Source of the DNA: Loktanella sp.
GTDB taxonomy: Bacteria > Pseudomonadota > Alphaproteobacteria > Rhodobacterales > Rhodobacteraceae
Assembly: GCA_003551805.1 (NCBI GenBank)
Contig: PUNR01000209.1
Coordinates: 1-8,182 of the forward strand
Length of the DNA stretch: 8,182 nt
Direction of reading: 5' to 3'
Shown: positions 1 through 6,226 of the stretch, piece after piece
How positions within the stretch are numbered: position 1 is the stretch's first letter
Layout: the number at the start of each line of letters is the position of its first letter
Notes under the pieces: generated by a model
What the model was told of the DNA's origin: nothing
Database searches by the model: none
What the model saw: only the letters and a program-made list of their open reading frames with translations
Made by a program: the position numbers and the translations under genes

Positions 1-896
1 AGGCCCCGTTCGCCCAGCATATCGCCATGGTCCGATACAAAAAGGATCGTGGCCTCTTGGCGCGTGTCGTCCAGCACTTGCAGGATTTCACCGATCTTGT
101 CGTCGATATAGCTGATATTGGCGAAATAAGCGCGGCGGGACCGGCGGATATCGTCGTCCGTGATGTTGAAATTATCGCGGTCGTTGGCGTCCATGATCCG
201 CTGGCTGTGCGGGTCTTGATCGGCATAAGGGATCGGCCCCGTTTGCGGCATCAGGTGGTCGCAATCCTGATAAAGGTCCCAGTATTTCTTGCGCGCGACA
301 TAAGGGTCGTGCGGATGGGTGAAGCTGACCGTCAGGCACCAAGGCCGCGCGTCATGCCCGCGGGCCAGATCATAGAGCTTGCGGGTCGCGTGATAGGCGA
401 CCTCGTCGTCATATTCCATCTGGTTGGTGATCTCGGCCACGCCGGACCCGGTGACAGAACCCATGTTGTGATACCACCAGTCGATCCGTTCGCCCGGTTT
501 GCGATAGTCCGGCGTCCAGCCGAAATCAGCCGGATAGATATCGGTGGTCAGACGTTCCTCGAACCCGTGCATCTGGTCGGGACCGACGAAATGCATCTTG
601 CCTGACAGACAGGTCTGGTAGCCCGCACGCCGCAGGTGGTGTGCATAGGTCGGGATGCTGGATGTGAATTCTGCCGCATTGTCATAGACGCCATTGCGTG
701 ATGGCAACTGGCCGGACATGAACGCCGCCCGCGCAGGCGCGCACAGCGGGGAAGCCGTGTAGCTGTTGGCAAACCGTGTCGACCGCGCGGCCAGCGCCTT
801 GAGGTTGGGCGCATGCAGCCAGTCGGCGGGACCATCGGGAAACAGCGTGCCGTTCAACTGGTCCACCATGATGATCAGGATATTCGGTTTGGTCAT
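1..896 (-). CDS. betC: Choline-sulfatase, N-terminal part (cut by left edge)
   Basis: This enzyme hydrolyses choline-O-sulfate to choline and sulfate, feeding choline into glycine betaine synthesis or catabolism. Translating the minus strand from the ATG at 896 gives 298 residues with no stop, about 60% of the roughly 500-residue family length. The start MTKPNILIIMVDQLNGTLF is typical of choline-sulfatases. The sulfatase signature is C52-A-P-A-R56, where C52 is the expected formylglycine precursor. D12 is a probable metal ligand. The GKMH motif lies at 99-102, THPH at 193-196, and the SDHGDM metal motif at 288-293 (D289, H290). No signal peptide is visible, so it should be cytoplasmic. Its ATG overlaps the betI stop (ATGA at 893-896), implying translational coupling. 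The C-terminal third lies outside the window, so an intact reading frame there cannot be confirmed. Family assignment is very secure. Confidence 0.95.
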   Translation of the reverse strand, partial: MTKPNILIIMVDQLNGTLFPDGPADWLHAPNLKALAARSTRFANSYTASPLCAPARAAFMSGQLPSRNGVYDNAAEFTSSIPTYAHHLRRAGYQTCLSGKMHFVGPDQMHGFEERLTTDIYPADFGWTPDYRKPGERIDWWYHNMGSVTGSGVAEITNQMEYDDEVAYHATRKLYDLARGHDARPWCLTVSFTHPHDPYVARKKYWDLYQDCDHLMPQTGPIPYADQDPHSQRIMDANDRDNFNITDDDIRRSRRAYFANISYIDDKIGEILQVLDDTRQEATILFVSDHGDMLGERG

Positions 897-1477
897 TCTG
901 ACGTGCCTTTCAATTCCATTTCCAGCAGCGCCAACACCTGATCGGTGGCGCGCCCCTGTCCTGCCGTATCGCGCGCCAGCCCCTGACGCAGATAGATCCC
1001 GTCGATCAATGCCGCGATCCGCACCGCCGCATCCGGCGCCTTTGCCCCGATCAACGGGCGCAGTTCATGCATCAGATTGCTGTGCAGCCGCCGCTGGTAG
1101 ACCCGCAGCAACCGGTGGGCAGCCGCCGATGTCTGGGCCATGACGTAAAAATTCAGCCATGCGGCAATCACCTCTGGCTGGAAATTGGTGGAACTGAAAC
1201 CGGCGCGGATCACCGCCTCTAGCCGCGCATGGGGGCCGTGGGCTGCACGCAAGGCAACGCGCACCTCGTCGCCATACACCCGCAGGATGTGGCGCATCGC
1301 GGCCAGAAAGATCTGTTCCTTGCCGCCAAAGTAATGATGCGCCAGCGCAGACGACATACCTGCCCTTTTGGCAATGGCGCTGACGGTCACATCAAGGTTG
1401 CCCACAGCCCCGATTTCGTCAATCGTAGCCTGCATGAGCGCTGCACGACGGATCGGTTCCATTCCAACTTTGGGCAT
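893..1477 (-). CDS. betI: TetR-family choline-responsive repressor BetI
   Basis: BetI represses bet genes, and choline relieves the repression (established for the family). The product is 194 residues, matching the usual length of about 195. I chose the ATG at 1477 although the frame stays open upstream to 1732. The protein then begins MPKVGMEPIRR, the conserved BetI start (E. coli MPKLGMQSIRR), and a GAGGAA ribosome site sits about four bases before it. The upstream extension would cross the divergent promoter and choX. The helix-turn-helix lies around residues 31-50 (TVSAIAKRAGMSSALAHHYF), followed by GGKEQ at 51-55. The C-terminal ligand and dimer domain includes AWLNFY and AALIDGIYLR, both typical of BetI. 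It is first in a leftward operon with betC, and its stop overlaps the betC start. It probably controls itself, betC and choXWV through the palindrome at 1518-1537. Confidence 0.95.
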   Translation of the reverse strand: MPKVGMEPIRRAALMQATIDEIGAVGNLDVTVSAIAKRAGMSSALAHHYFGGKEQIFLAAMRHILRVYGDEVRVALRAAHGPHARLEAVIRAGFSSTNFQPEVIAAWLNFYVMAQTSAAAHRLLRVYQRRLHSNLMHELRPLIGAKAPDAAVRIAALIDGIYLRQGLARDTAGQGRATDQVLALLEMELKGTSE

Positions 1478-1517
1478 GATTTCCTCTTTCGGGTTGCGTT
1501 CTCCACTTAATTTGTTC

Positions 1518-1537
1518 TTTATTGACTCGTCAATCAA
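1518..1537. promoter_or_regulatory. Probable BetI operator in the betI/choX divergent spacer
   Basis: The 85-bp spacer between the two start codons contains a perfect 6-bp inverted repeat, ATTGAC-TC-GTCAAT, at 1521-1534. It extends imperfectly to 20 bp (TTT...CAA, one mismatched pair). A symmetric AT-rich site between a TetR-family gene and a divergent target is the classic layout for this class. Its centre lies about 50 bases from the betI ATG and 35 from the choX ATG, close enough to affect both promoters. Leftward, TTGACG inside the palindrome is a good -35 candidate, with a weak TTAAGT 17 bases on. No convincing -10 for choX was found. That BetI binds here is inferred from position and symmetry, not shown. 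Confidence 0.72.
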
Positions 1538-1562
1538 TAAAAAAACCTCTGGGGAGTTGACC

Positions 1563-2486
1563 ATGAAACTGACATCAAGCCTTTCGGCGCTCGCGATTTT
1601 TGCGGCATTGCCTGCTTTTGCCGAATGTGACCGTATCGTATTTTCAGATGTGGGCTGGACCGACATCACCGCCACCACCGCCGCCACAACCGTGGTGCTG
1701 GACGCGCTGGGATATGAAACCGACATCCGCATCCTGTCGGTGCCTGTGACCTATATCTCGCTTGCCGAAGGCAATGTGGATGTGTTTCTGGGCAACTGGA
1801 TGCCCACGATGGAGGCCGATATCGCCCCCTACCGCGAAGCAGGCACCGTGGACACTGTGCGCACCAATCTGGAAGGCGCGAAATATACGCTGGCGGTGAA
1901 CCGCGCTGCAGCCGAGATCGGGATCACCAGTTTTGAGGATATCGCGACCCATGCCGACGCCCTTGGCAACCGCATCTACGGGATCGAGCCGGGCAATGAC
2001 GGCAATCGCCTGATTATCGACATGATCGAGGCGGATGCATTCGGGCTGACAGGTTTCGAAGTGCTGGAAAGCTCGGAACAGGGGATGCTGGCACAGGTGG
2101 ACCGCGCGTCGAACCGCAACGAACCCATCGTGTTCCTTGGCTGGGAACCGCATCCGATGAACGCCAATTTCGATATGGAATATCTTGAAGGCGGCGATGA
2201 CTGGTTCGGGCCAGATCTGGGCGGTGCGACCGTGCTGACCAATACCCGCGCGGGTTACGTCGAAGAATGCCCCAACGTCGGCCAATTCCTGCAAAATCTG
2301 GAATTCACGCTGGAGATGGAAAACGAGATTATGGGCGCAATCCTGAATGACGGGACTGACCCTGCCGTGGCCGCGACACAGTGGCTGACGGCGAACCCTG
2401 ACATGCTGCCAACATGGCTTGACGGTGTGACCACGCGCGACGGTGGTGACGCGATGGAAGCGGTGAACGCGGCCCTTGGGCTTTGA
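1563..2486 (+). CDS. choX: Choline ABC transporter, periplasmic choline-binding protein
   Basis: This is the substrate-binding component of a choline importer of the glycine betaine/OpuAC superfamily. The product is 307 residues. The ATG at 1563 is chosen because GGGGAG precedes it by six bases and it gives a clean Sec signal peptide: K2, a hydrophobic core at about 7-16, and likely cleavage after AFA at residue 20. The longer open frame back to 1368 runs through betI and lacks such a start. Residues W32, D34, W79, Y108, N145 and W194 match the S. meliloti ChoX ligand residues W43, D45, W90, Y119, N156 and W205, all with a constant offset of 11. This supports choline rather than betaine as ligand. 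C22 and C236 could form a disulfide. It is first in choXWV and is followed by a strong hairpin before choW. Expression is probably repressed by BetI through the adjacent palindrome. Confidence 0.96.
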   Translation: MKLTSSLSALAIFAALPAFAECDRIVFSDVGWTDITATTAATTVVLDALGYETDIRILSVPVTYISLAEGNVDVFLGNWMPTMEADIAPYREAGTVDTVRTNLEGAKYTLAVNRAAAEIGITSFEDIATHADALGNRIYGIEPGNDGNRLIIDMIEADAFGLTGFEVLESSEQGMLAQVDRASNRNEPIVFLGWEPHPMNANFDMEYLEGGDDWFGPDLGGATVLTNTRAGYVEECPNVGQFLQNLEFTLEMENEIMGAILNDGTDPAVAATQWLTANPDMLPTWLDGVTTRDGGDAMEAVNAALGL

Positions 2487-2492
2487 ATAACA

Positions 2493-2516
2493 GGGTCGGG
2501 CCTGCGGGCCTGACCC
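2493..2516 (+). promoter_or_regulatory. Intercistronic hairpin between choX and choW
   Basis: Seven bases after the choX stop lies a 10-bp stem, GGGTCGGGCC pairing with GGCCTGACCC through one G-U wobble, closed by a TGCG loop. No T-run follows, so it is not a standard terminator. Strong stems placed directly after the binding-protein gene of ABC operons commonly protect that part of the transcript from 3' decay or cause partial attenuation, so binding protein is made in excess over permease and ATPase. That role is inferred here. The choW start lies 21 bases beyond the stem, leaving its ribosome site unpaired. Confidence 0.7.
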
Positions 2517-2537
2517 ACCTAGCCGAAAGGTACGCGC

Positions 2538-3371
2538 GTGAACTGGCTGACCGACAACAAAATCCCTATCGGGCCTTGGGCGAAATCAATCTTTGACTGG
2601 CTGAATGCCAATCTGGGTTTTGTTTTCGACCGGATATCGGATGCGATGGAATGGCTGATCGGCACGATCCTGTGGGCGCTGGCGACGCCGCATCCTTTTG
2701 CAGTGATCGCTGTGTTTGCGGCGCTGACCTTTGCGGTGCAGCGCAACTGGAAAACCGCCCTTTTCGTCGTGCTGGGCTTTATGTTCATTCTCAATCAGGG
2801 CTATTGGCGCGAAACCATGCAATCGCTGACCTTGGTGTTGTCGGCCTGCGTGGTCTGCATGGGCGTCGGCGTGCCGATCGGTATCGCAGCGGCGCACCGC
2901 CCGAAACTTTACCGCGCGATGGTGCCAGTGCTGGACCTGATGCAGACCCTGCCGACCTTTGTCTATCTGATCCCGGCGATCGTGTTCTTCGGCATCGGCA
3001 TGGTGCCGGGCCTGATCGCCACGGTGATCTTTGTGCTGCCCGCACCGATCCGGCTGACCTATCTGGGCGTGTCATCCACCCCCACGGCCCTGCTGGAAGC
3101 AGCACAAGCCTTTGGCGCGACGAAACGGCAGATATTGTTCAAGGTCGAACTGCCCTCTGCCCTGCCGCAGATCATGGCGGGACTGAACCAGACGATCATG
3201 CTGTCGCTGTCGATGGTGGTGATTGCGGCCCTTGTAGGGGCCAGCGGCCTTGGCGTTCCGGTGATCCGTGCGCTGAACACGGTGAACACATCTTTGGGGT
3301 TTGAATCGGGCTTTGTGATCGTCGTTGTGGCGATCATGCTGGACCGGATGTTGCGGGTGACACGCAAATGA
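2538..3371 (+). CDS. choW: Choline ABC transporter, permease
   Basis: This is the inner-membrane permease of the choline importer, related to the ProW/OpuAB permeases of the betaine/proline/choline family. The product is 277 residues. The start is a GTG at 2538 preceded by GAAAGG at seven bases; the protein begins MNWLTDNKIPIGPW, an N-terminal pattern typical of these permeases. An amphipathic N-terminal stretch is followed by hydrophobic segments at about 39-54, 58-67, 74-84, 97-117, 130-150, 152-165, 217-235 and 255-267. The cytoplasmic EAA loop that docks onto the ATPase is clear at 187-212 (EAAQAFGATKRQ...LPSALPQI). The hairpin after choX separates it from the binding-protein gene, while its stop overlaps the choV start (ATGA). 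No disrupted motif is seen. The choline assignment rests mainly on the adjacent ChoX. Confidence 0.94.
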   Translation: MNWLTDNKIPIGPWAKSIFDWLNANLGFVFDRISDAMEWLIGTILWALATPHPFAVIAVFAALTFAVQRNWKTALFVVLGFMFILNQGYWRETMQSLTLVLSACVVCMGVGVPIGIAAAHRPKLYRAMVPVLDLMQTLPTFVYLIPAIVFFGIGMVPGLIATVIFVLPAPIRLTYLGVSSTPTALLEAAQAFGATKRQILFKVELPSALPQIMAGLNQTIMLSLSMVVIAALVGASGLGVPVIRALNTVNTSLGFESGFVIVVVAIMLDRMLRVTRK

Positions 3372-4384
3372 ACGCAGTCGAATTTGACAATGTCAGCATC
3401 GTTTTCGGGTCAAAACCGAACGTTGCCCTGCCCCTGATGGATGAAGGTCTGGAACGCGCCGAAATCCTCAAGCGCACCGATCAGGTTCTGGGGGTGCACA
3501 ACTGCTCGCTCAATGTCGCGCAGGGGGAAATCCTTGTGCTGATGGGGCTGTCGGGGTCGGGTAAATCCACCCTGCTGCGCGCGGTGAACGGGCTGAACAA
3601 GGTCGCGCGTGGCAATGTGCGCGTGCATGACGGCGACCAAAGCTATGATGTGACGACCTGCAGCGCGCAGGAACTGCGGCGTCTGCGGCAGAAATCCGTA
3701 TCGATGGTGTTCCAGCAATTCGGCCTGCTGCCGTGGCGCACAGTGCGCGACAATGTGGGTCTTGGGCTGGAACTGGCAGGGCTGGACAAGGGCAAGCTGC
3801 ACACCCGCGTCGATCAGGAACTGGCGATGGTGGGATTGTCGGAACGCGCAGAGGCGCTGGTTGGCGAACTTTCAGGTGGCATGCAGCAACGCGTGGGCCT
3901 TGCGCGGGCTTTTGCGACTGATGCGCCGATCTTGTTGATGGACGAGCCTTTCAGCGCGCTTGATCCGCTGATCCGTAGCAAATTGCAGGACGAACTGCTC
4001 GATCTGCAAAAACAACGCGGGCGCACCATCATTTTCGTCAGCCACGATCTGGACGAGGCGTTCAAGATCGGCAACCGCATCGCCATTATGGAAGGCGGGC
4101 GGATCGTGCAATGTGGCACGCCGCGCGATATCTACACCAATCCTGCCAACCCTTATGTCGCCGATTTCGTGGCCCACATGAACCCGCTGGGTGTGCTGAC
4201 CGCGCGCGATGTGATGATCTCGGGCACGGCGGAGGGAACAGCCATCGACGTGAACACGCCGGTGCAGGCAATCTTGCAACAGATCGGCGCGCACCCGATC
4301 CAAGTCACCGAAAACGGGCTGCCCGTTGGCCGGATCACCCAAAGCTCGCTTATCACGCGCTTGGCCCCCGCATCGTCAGAGTAA
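3368..4384 (+). CDS. choV: Choline ABC transporter, ATP-binding protein
   Basis: This is the cytoplasmic ATPase that powers choline import, of the ProV/OpuAA type. The product is 338 residues. All nucleotide-binding motifs are intact: Walker A GLSGSGKST at 60-68, Q-loop around Q116-Q117, ABC signature LSGGMQ at 168-173, Walker B ILLMDEP at 188-194, D-loop SALD at 196-199 and switch histidine H226. The N-terminal lead before the core, including VFGSKPNVALPLMDEG, is typical of the quaternary-amine branch. The tail from about 278 to 338 looks like a single short CBS-like segment, shorter than the tandem CBS pair in osmotically gated OpuA/ProV, so ionic-strength gating is less likely (inference). 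Its ATG overlaps the choW TGA (ATGA at 3368-3371), so translation is likely coupled. A hairpin terminator follows 19 bases after the stop. Confidence 0.95.
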   Translation: MNAVEFDNVSIVFGSKPNVALPLMDEGLERAEILKRTDQVLGVHNCSLNVAQGEILVLMGLSGSGKSTLLRAVNGLNKVARGNVRVHDGDQSYDVTTCSAQELRRLRQKSVSMVFQQFGLLPWRTVRDNVGLGLELAGLDKGKLHTRVDQELAMVGLSERAEALVGELSGGMQQRVGLARAFATDAPILLMDEPFSALDPLIRSKLQDELLDLQKQRGRTIIFVSHDLDEAFKIGNRIAIMEGGRIVQCGTPRDIYTNPANPYVADFVAHMNPLGVLTARDVMISGTAEGTAIDVNTPVQAILQQIGAHPIQVTENGLPVGRITQSSLITRLAPASSE

Positions 4385-4403
4385 AAATATCCCCGCCGGA
4401 GGC
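4385..4403 (-). other. Terminator-like motif GCCTCCGGCGGGGATATTTTT-type, after the convergent DMT gene
   Basis: Read leftward, CTGCC and GGCGG can form a five-pair stem (one G-U pair, TCC loop), followed by GG and then ATATTTTT. It lies about 20 bases past the stop of the leftward transporter gene and could end its transcript. From memory, CCTCCGGCGGGGATATTT is a frequent gene-end motif in Rhodobacteraceae; this needs a genome-wide count. The stem is short, so it may depend on the neighbouring hairpin. Confidence 0.45.
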
Positions 4404-4424
4404 AGCGCCGCAAGGCGCTTTTTT
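4404..4424 (+). terminator. Rho-independent terminator of choXWV
   Basis: A six-pair stem, AGCGCC with GGCGCT, is closed by a GCAA (GNRA) tetraloop at 4410-4413 and followed directly by six T residues at 4419-4424. It begins 19 bases after the choV stop. The T-run overlaps the stop codon of the convergent transporter gene, leaving only a 38-bp gap between the two genes. Confidence 0.85.
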
Positions 4425-5322
4425 ACACCTTCGTTTCCGTCACCACAGGTGTCACCTGCCTGCGCGCCACCGCCTCGCGCCATGTGATAAACGTGACCGA
4501 TGCCATGATCACCAGCCCGCCGATCACGACCCAGGCGTCCACCGCCTCGCCGAACACCACAGCGCCCAACAGCACAGCCCAGACCAGTTGCAGAAACGTC
4601 ACCGGCTGGGTGACGGTCAGCGGTGCGGCAGCAAAGGCAAGCGTCATTGTGTAATGGCCTGCTGTTGCAAAACAGGCGACCAGAAACAACCAGCCCACCT
4701 GTGCCAGTGTCGGCGTGACCCAGACGGCATAGGCAAAAGGGGCCAGCCCGATGGTCACAGTGATCGACAACATGCCGACGACGACCGCCGCCGACACCTC
4801 GCCCGATAATTGCTTGGCCAGCAGATAACCCACCGCGAACATGACGGCTGTGCCAAGCATGGCAATGTGGCCTGTCTCTACCTCGCGCAGGCCGGGGCGC
4901 AGGATGATCGCCGCCCCCGCCAGCGCGATCAGCACCGCGATCAGGCGACGGGGTGGCAGTTTTTCACCCAAGAACAGCGCCGCCCCGATCGAAACATAGA
5001 CCGGCGACAGGTAATTCATCGCTGTCACTTCGGCGATTGGAATCCGCGCCATAGCGTAGAACCACAAGATCACGGCGATGGTGTGCACGACACCGCGGAT
5101 CCCGAACATCTTCATCTGCCTGCGTGTCAGATGGGCGGCCATGATCGGCCGGATCATCGGAATCAGGAACACCAGCCCCAAAGCATAGCGCAAAAACGCC
5201 GCCTGTGATGCAGGCACGTCATCGCCCACATGTTTCACAATCGCAGTGACGGCGACGAACATCACGCCGGTCACGACCATCCATAAAACGCCCGCGACGG
5301 GGCGGGCTGCCTGCACATTCAT
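4423..5322 (-). CDS. DMT-superfamily transporter with two EamA domains
   Basis: This is an inner-membrane protein of the drug/metabolite transporter superfamily; the substrate cannot be told from sequence. From the ATG at 5322 it has 299 residues, the normal length for ten transmembrane segments in two EamA repeats. Repeat one (about 9-142) ends with the pattern NYLSPVY...LFLGE (P107, G119-E120). Repeat two carries QPVTFLQ...VFGE. A basic tail (WREAVARRQ) follows the last helix. Four starts are possible. ATG 5322 is preferred because AAAGGGG precedes it by three bases and homologous proteins begin near ARPVAGVLW. ATG 5325 is adjacent, and ATG 5367 would add 15 residues without a good ribosome site. 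It converges on choV, sharing the terminator region, and diverges from the YmdB-type gene. A link to choline transport is not supported beyond proximity. Confidence 0.88.
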   Translation of the reverse strand: MNVQAARPVAGVLWMVVTGVMFVAVTAIVKHVGDDVPASQAAFLRYALGLVFLIPMIRPIMAAHLTRRQMKMFGIRGVVHTIAVILWFYAMARIPIAEVTAMNYLSPVYVSIGAALFLGEKLPPRRLIAVLIALAGAAIILRPGLREVETGHIAMLGTAVMFAVGYLLAKQLSGEVSAAVVVGMLSITVTIGLAPFAYAVWVTPTLAQVGWLFLVACFATAGHYTMTLAFAAAPLTVTQPVTFLQLVWAVLLGAVVFGEAVDAWVVIGGLVIMASVTFITWREAVARRQVTPVVTETKV

Positions 5323-5410
5323 CATCCCCTTTGGCTGCCAGTAAATTCCGGCAATGACCAGCGACATTTTCGCTCTGGCACAGGGCGCGATCCGGGCTTA
5401 CCAAGGGGGG

Positions 5411-6226
5411 ATGAAAATTCTGTTCCTTGGCGATGTCATGGGCCGGTCAGGCCGGACCGCGATCACAAACCACCTGCCCCGCCTGCGCACTGAATGGCGG
5501 CTCGATTTCGTCGTTGTGAACGGTGAAAATGCCACATCCGGCATGGGGCTTTCTGCCGCCCACGCCAAATTACTGTTCGAGGCAGGCGCCGATGCCGTTA
5601 CCCTTGGCGATCACGCCTTCGATCAAAAAGACATGCTGGCCTATGCAGCCCAAGAACCCCGCATCATCCGGCCATTGAACTTTTCCAAAGCCGCCCCCGG
5701 CGTCGGCGCGCGGGTGTTTACCGCACCGGGCGGGCGCAAGGTGCTGGTGGCGCAGGTGCTGGGGCAAGTGTTCATGAAACGGCCTTTCGATGATCCTTTT
5801 TCGGCGATTGACGCGGTGTTGCGGCAATACCCGATGGGCGGGCAGATCGCGGCCAGTCTGGTCGATATGCATTGCGAGGCCACGTCCGAGAAAATGGCCA
5901 TGGGCCATTTCTGCGACGGGCGCGCCAGTATCGTGGTCGGCACGCATACCCATGTGCCCACAGCAGACGCGATGATCCTTGGCGGCGGCACCGCCTATCA
6001 AAGCGATGCAGGCATGTGCGGCGATTATAATTCCGTAATTGGCATGGATAAAGTCGAACCCTTGCGCCGCTTTATCACAGGCATGCCCAAAGACCGCTTC
6101 ACCCCCGCCGCATCGGACGCGACTTTGTCCGGTCTTTATGTCGAAACAGACGACCGCACCGGCAAGGCCACGCGCGTGGAAATGGTGCGTCAGGGCGGCA
6201 GACTGGCTGCCAGCGGGCCTGCATGA
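5411..6226 (+). CDS. YmdB-type (TIGR00282) metallophosphoesterase
   Basis: This is a member of the YmdB family of calcineurin-like phosphoesterases. Bacillus YmdB hydrolyses 2',3'-cyclic nucleotides and affects biofilm and motility decisions; the role in alphaproteobacteria is not defined. The ATG at 5411 gives 271 residues and the family-typical start MKILFLGDVMG. An upstream ATG at 5354 would add 19 residues not expected in the family. AAGGGGGG lies directly before the start, so ribosome spacing is short. Predicted metal and catalytic residues are D8, E39, N40, D67, H68, H154, H179 and H181. The GDVMGRSGR, NGENATSGMG, HCEATSEKMAMG and GTHTHVPTAD blocks are clear. In most relatives position 67 is Asn (GNH); here it is Asp (GDHAFDQ). 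The gene heads a tightly overlapping set: its stop overlaps the next start (ATGA). Confidence 0.92.
   Translation: MKILFLGDVMGRSGRTAITNHLPRLRTEWRLDFVVVNGENATSGMGLSAAHAKLLFEAGADAVTLGDHAFDQKDMLAYAAQEPRIIRPLNFSKAAPGVGARVFTAPGGRKVLVAQVLGQVFMKRPFDDPFSAIDAVLRQYPMGGQIAASLVDMHCEATSEKMAMGHFCDGRASIVVGTHTHVPTADAMILGGGTAYQSDAGMCGDYNSVIGMDKVEPLRRFITGMPKDRFTPAASDATLSGLYVETDDRTGKATRVEMVRQGGRLAASGPA

Noticed and set aside
27..605. Rightward open frame of 192 codons at the left edge
   Set aside because: It lies antisense to betC, whose motifs (CAPAR, GKMH, SDHGDM) are unmistakable. Its translation resembles no family and is an artefact of GC-rich codon use.
1368..1562. N-terminal extension of choX by 65 codons
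   Set aside because: It is antisense to the conserved BetI N-terminus and crosses the divergent spacer. The ATG at 1563 has a ribosome site and a signal peptide directly after it.
1671..1698. Short GCC/ACC-rich tract (accgccaccaccgccgccacaacc) as a repeat element
   Set aside because: It encodes the ChoX stretch TDITATTAATT just after the ligand-binding Trp, a region also Thr/Ala-rich in the S. meliloti protein as I recall it. Codon bias explains the repetition.
1478..1732. N-terminal extension of betI by 85 codons
   Set aside because: It would cover the operator region and the start of choX. The family start MPKVGM at 1477 has a good ribosome site.
4111..5208. Two rightward open frames (4111-4809 and 4810-5208)
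   Set aside because: The first overlaps the end of choV in another frame and continues antisense to the DMT transporter; the second is wholly antisense to it. Composition is rich in H, R, Q and D with no recognisable domain.
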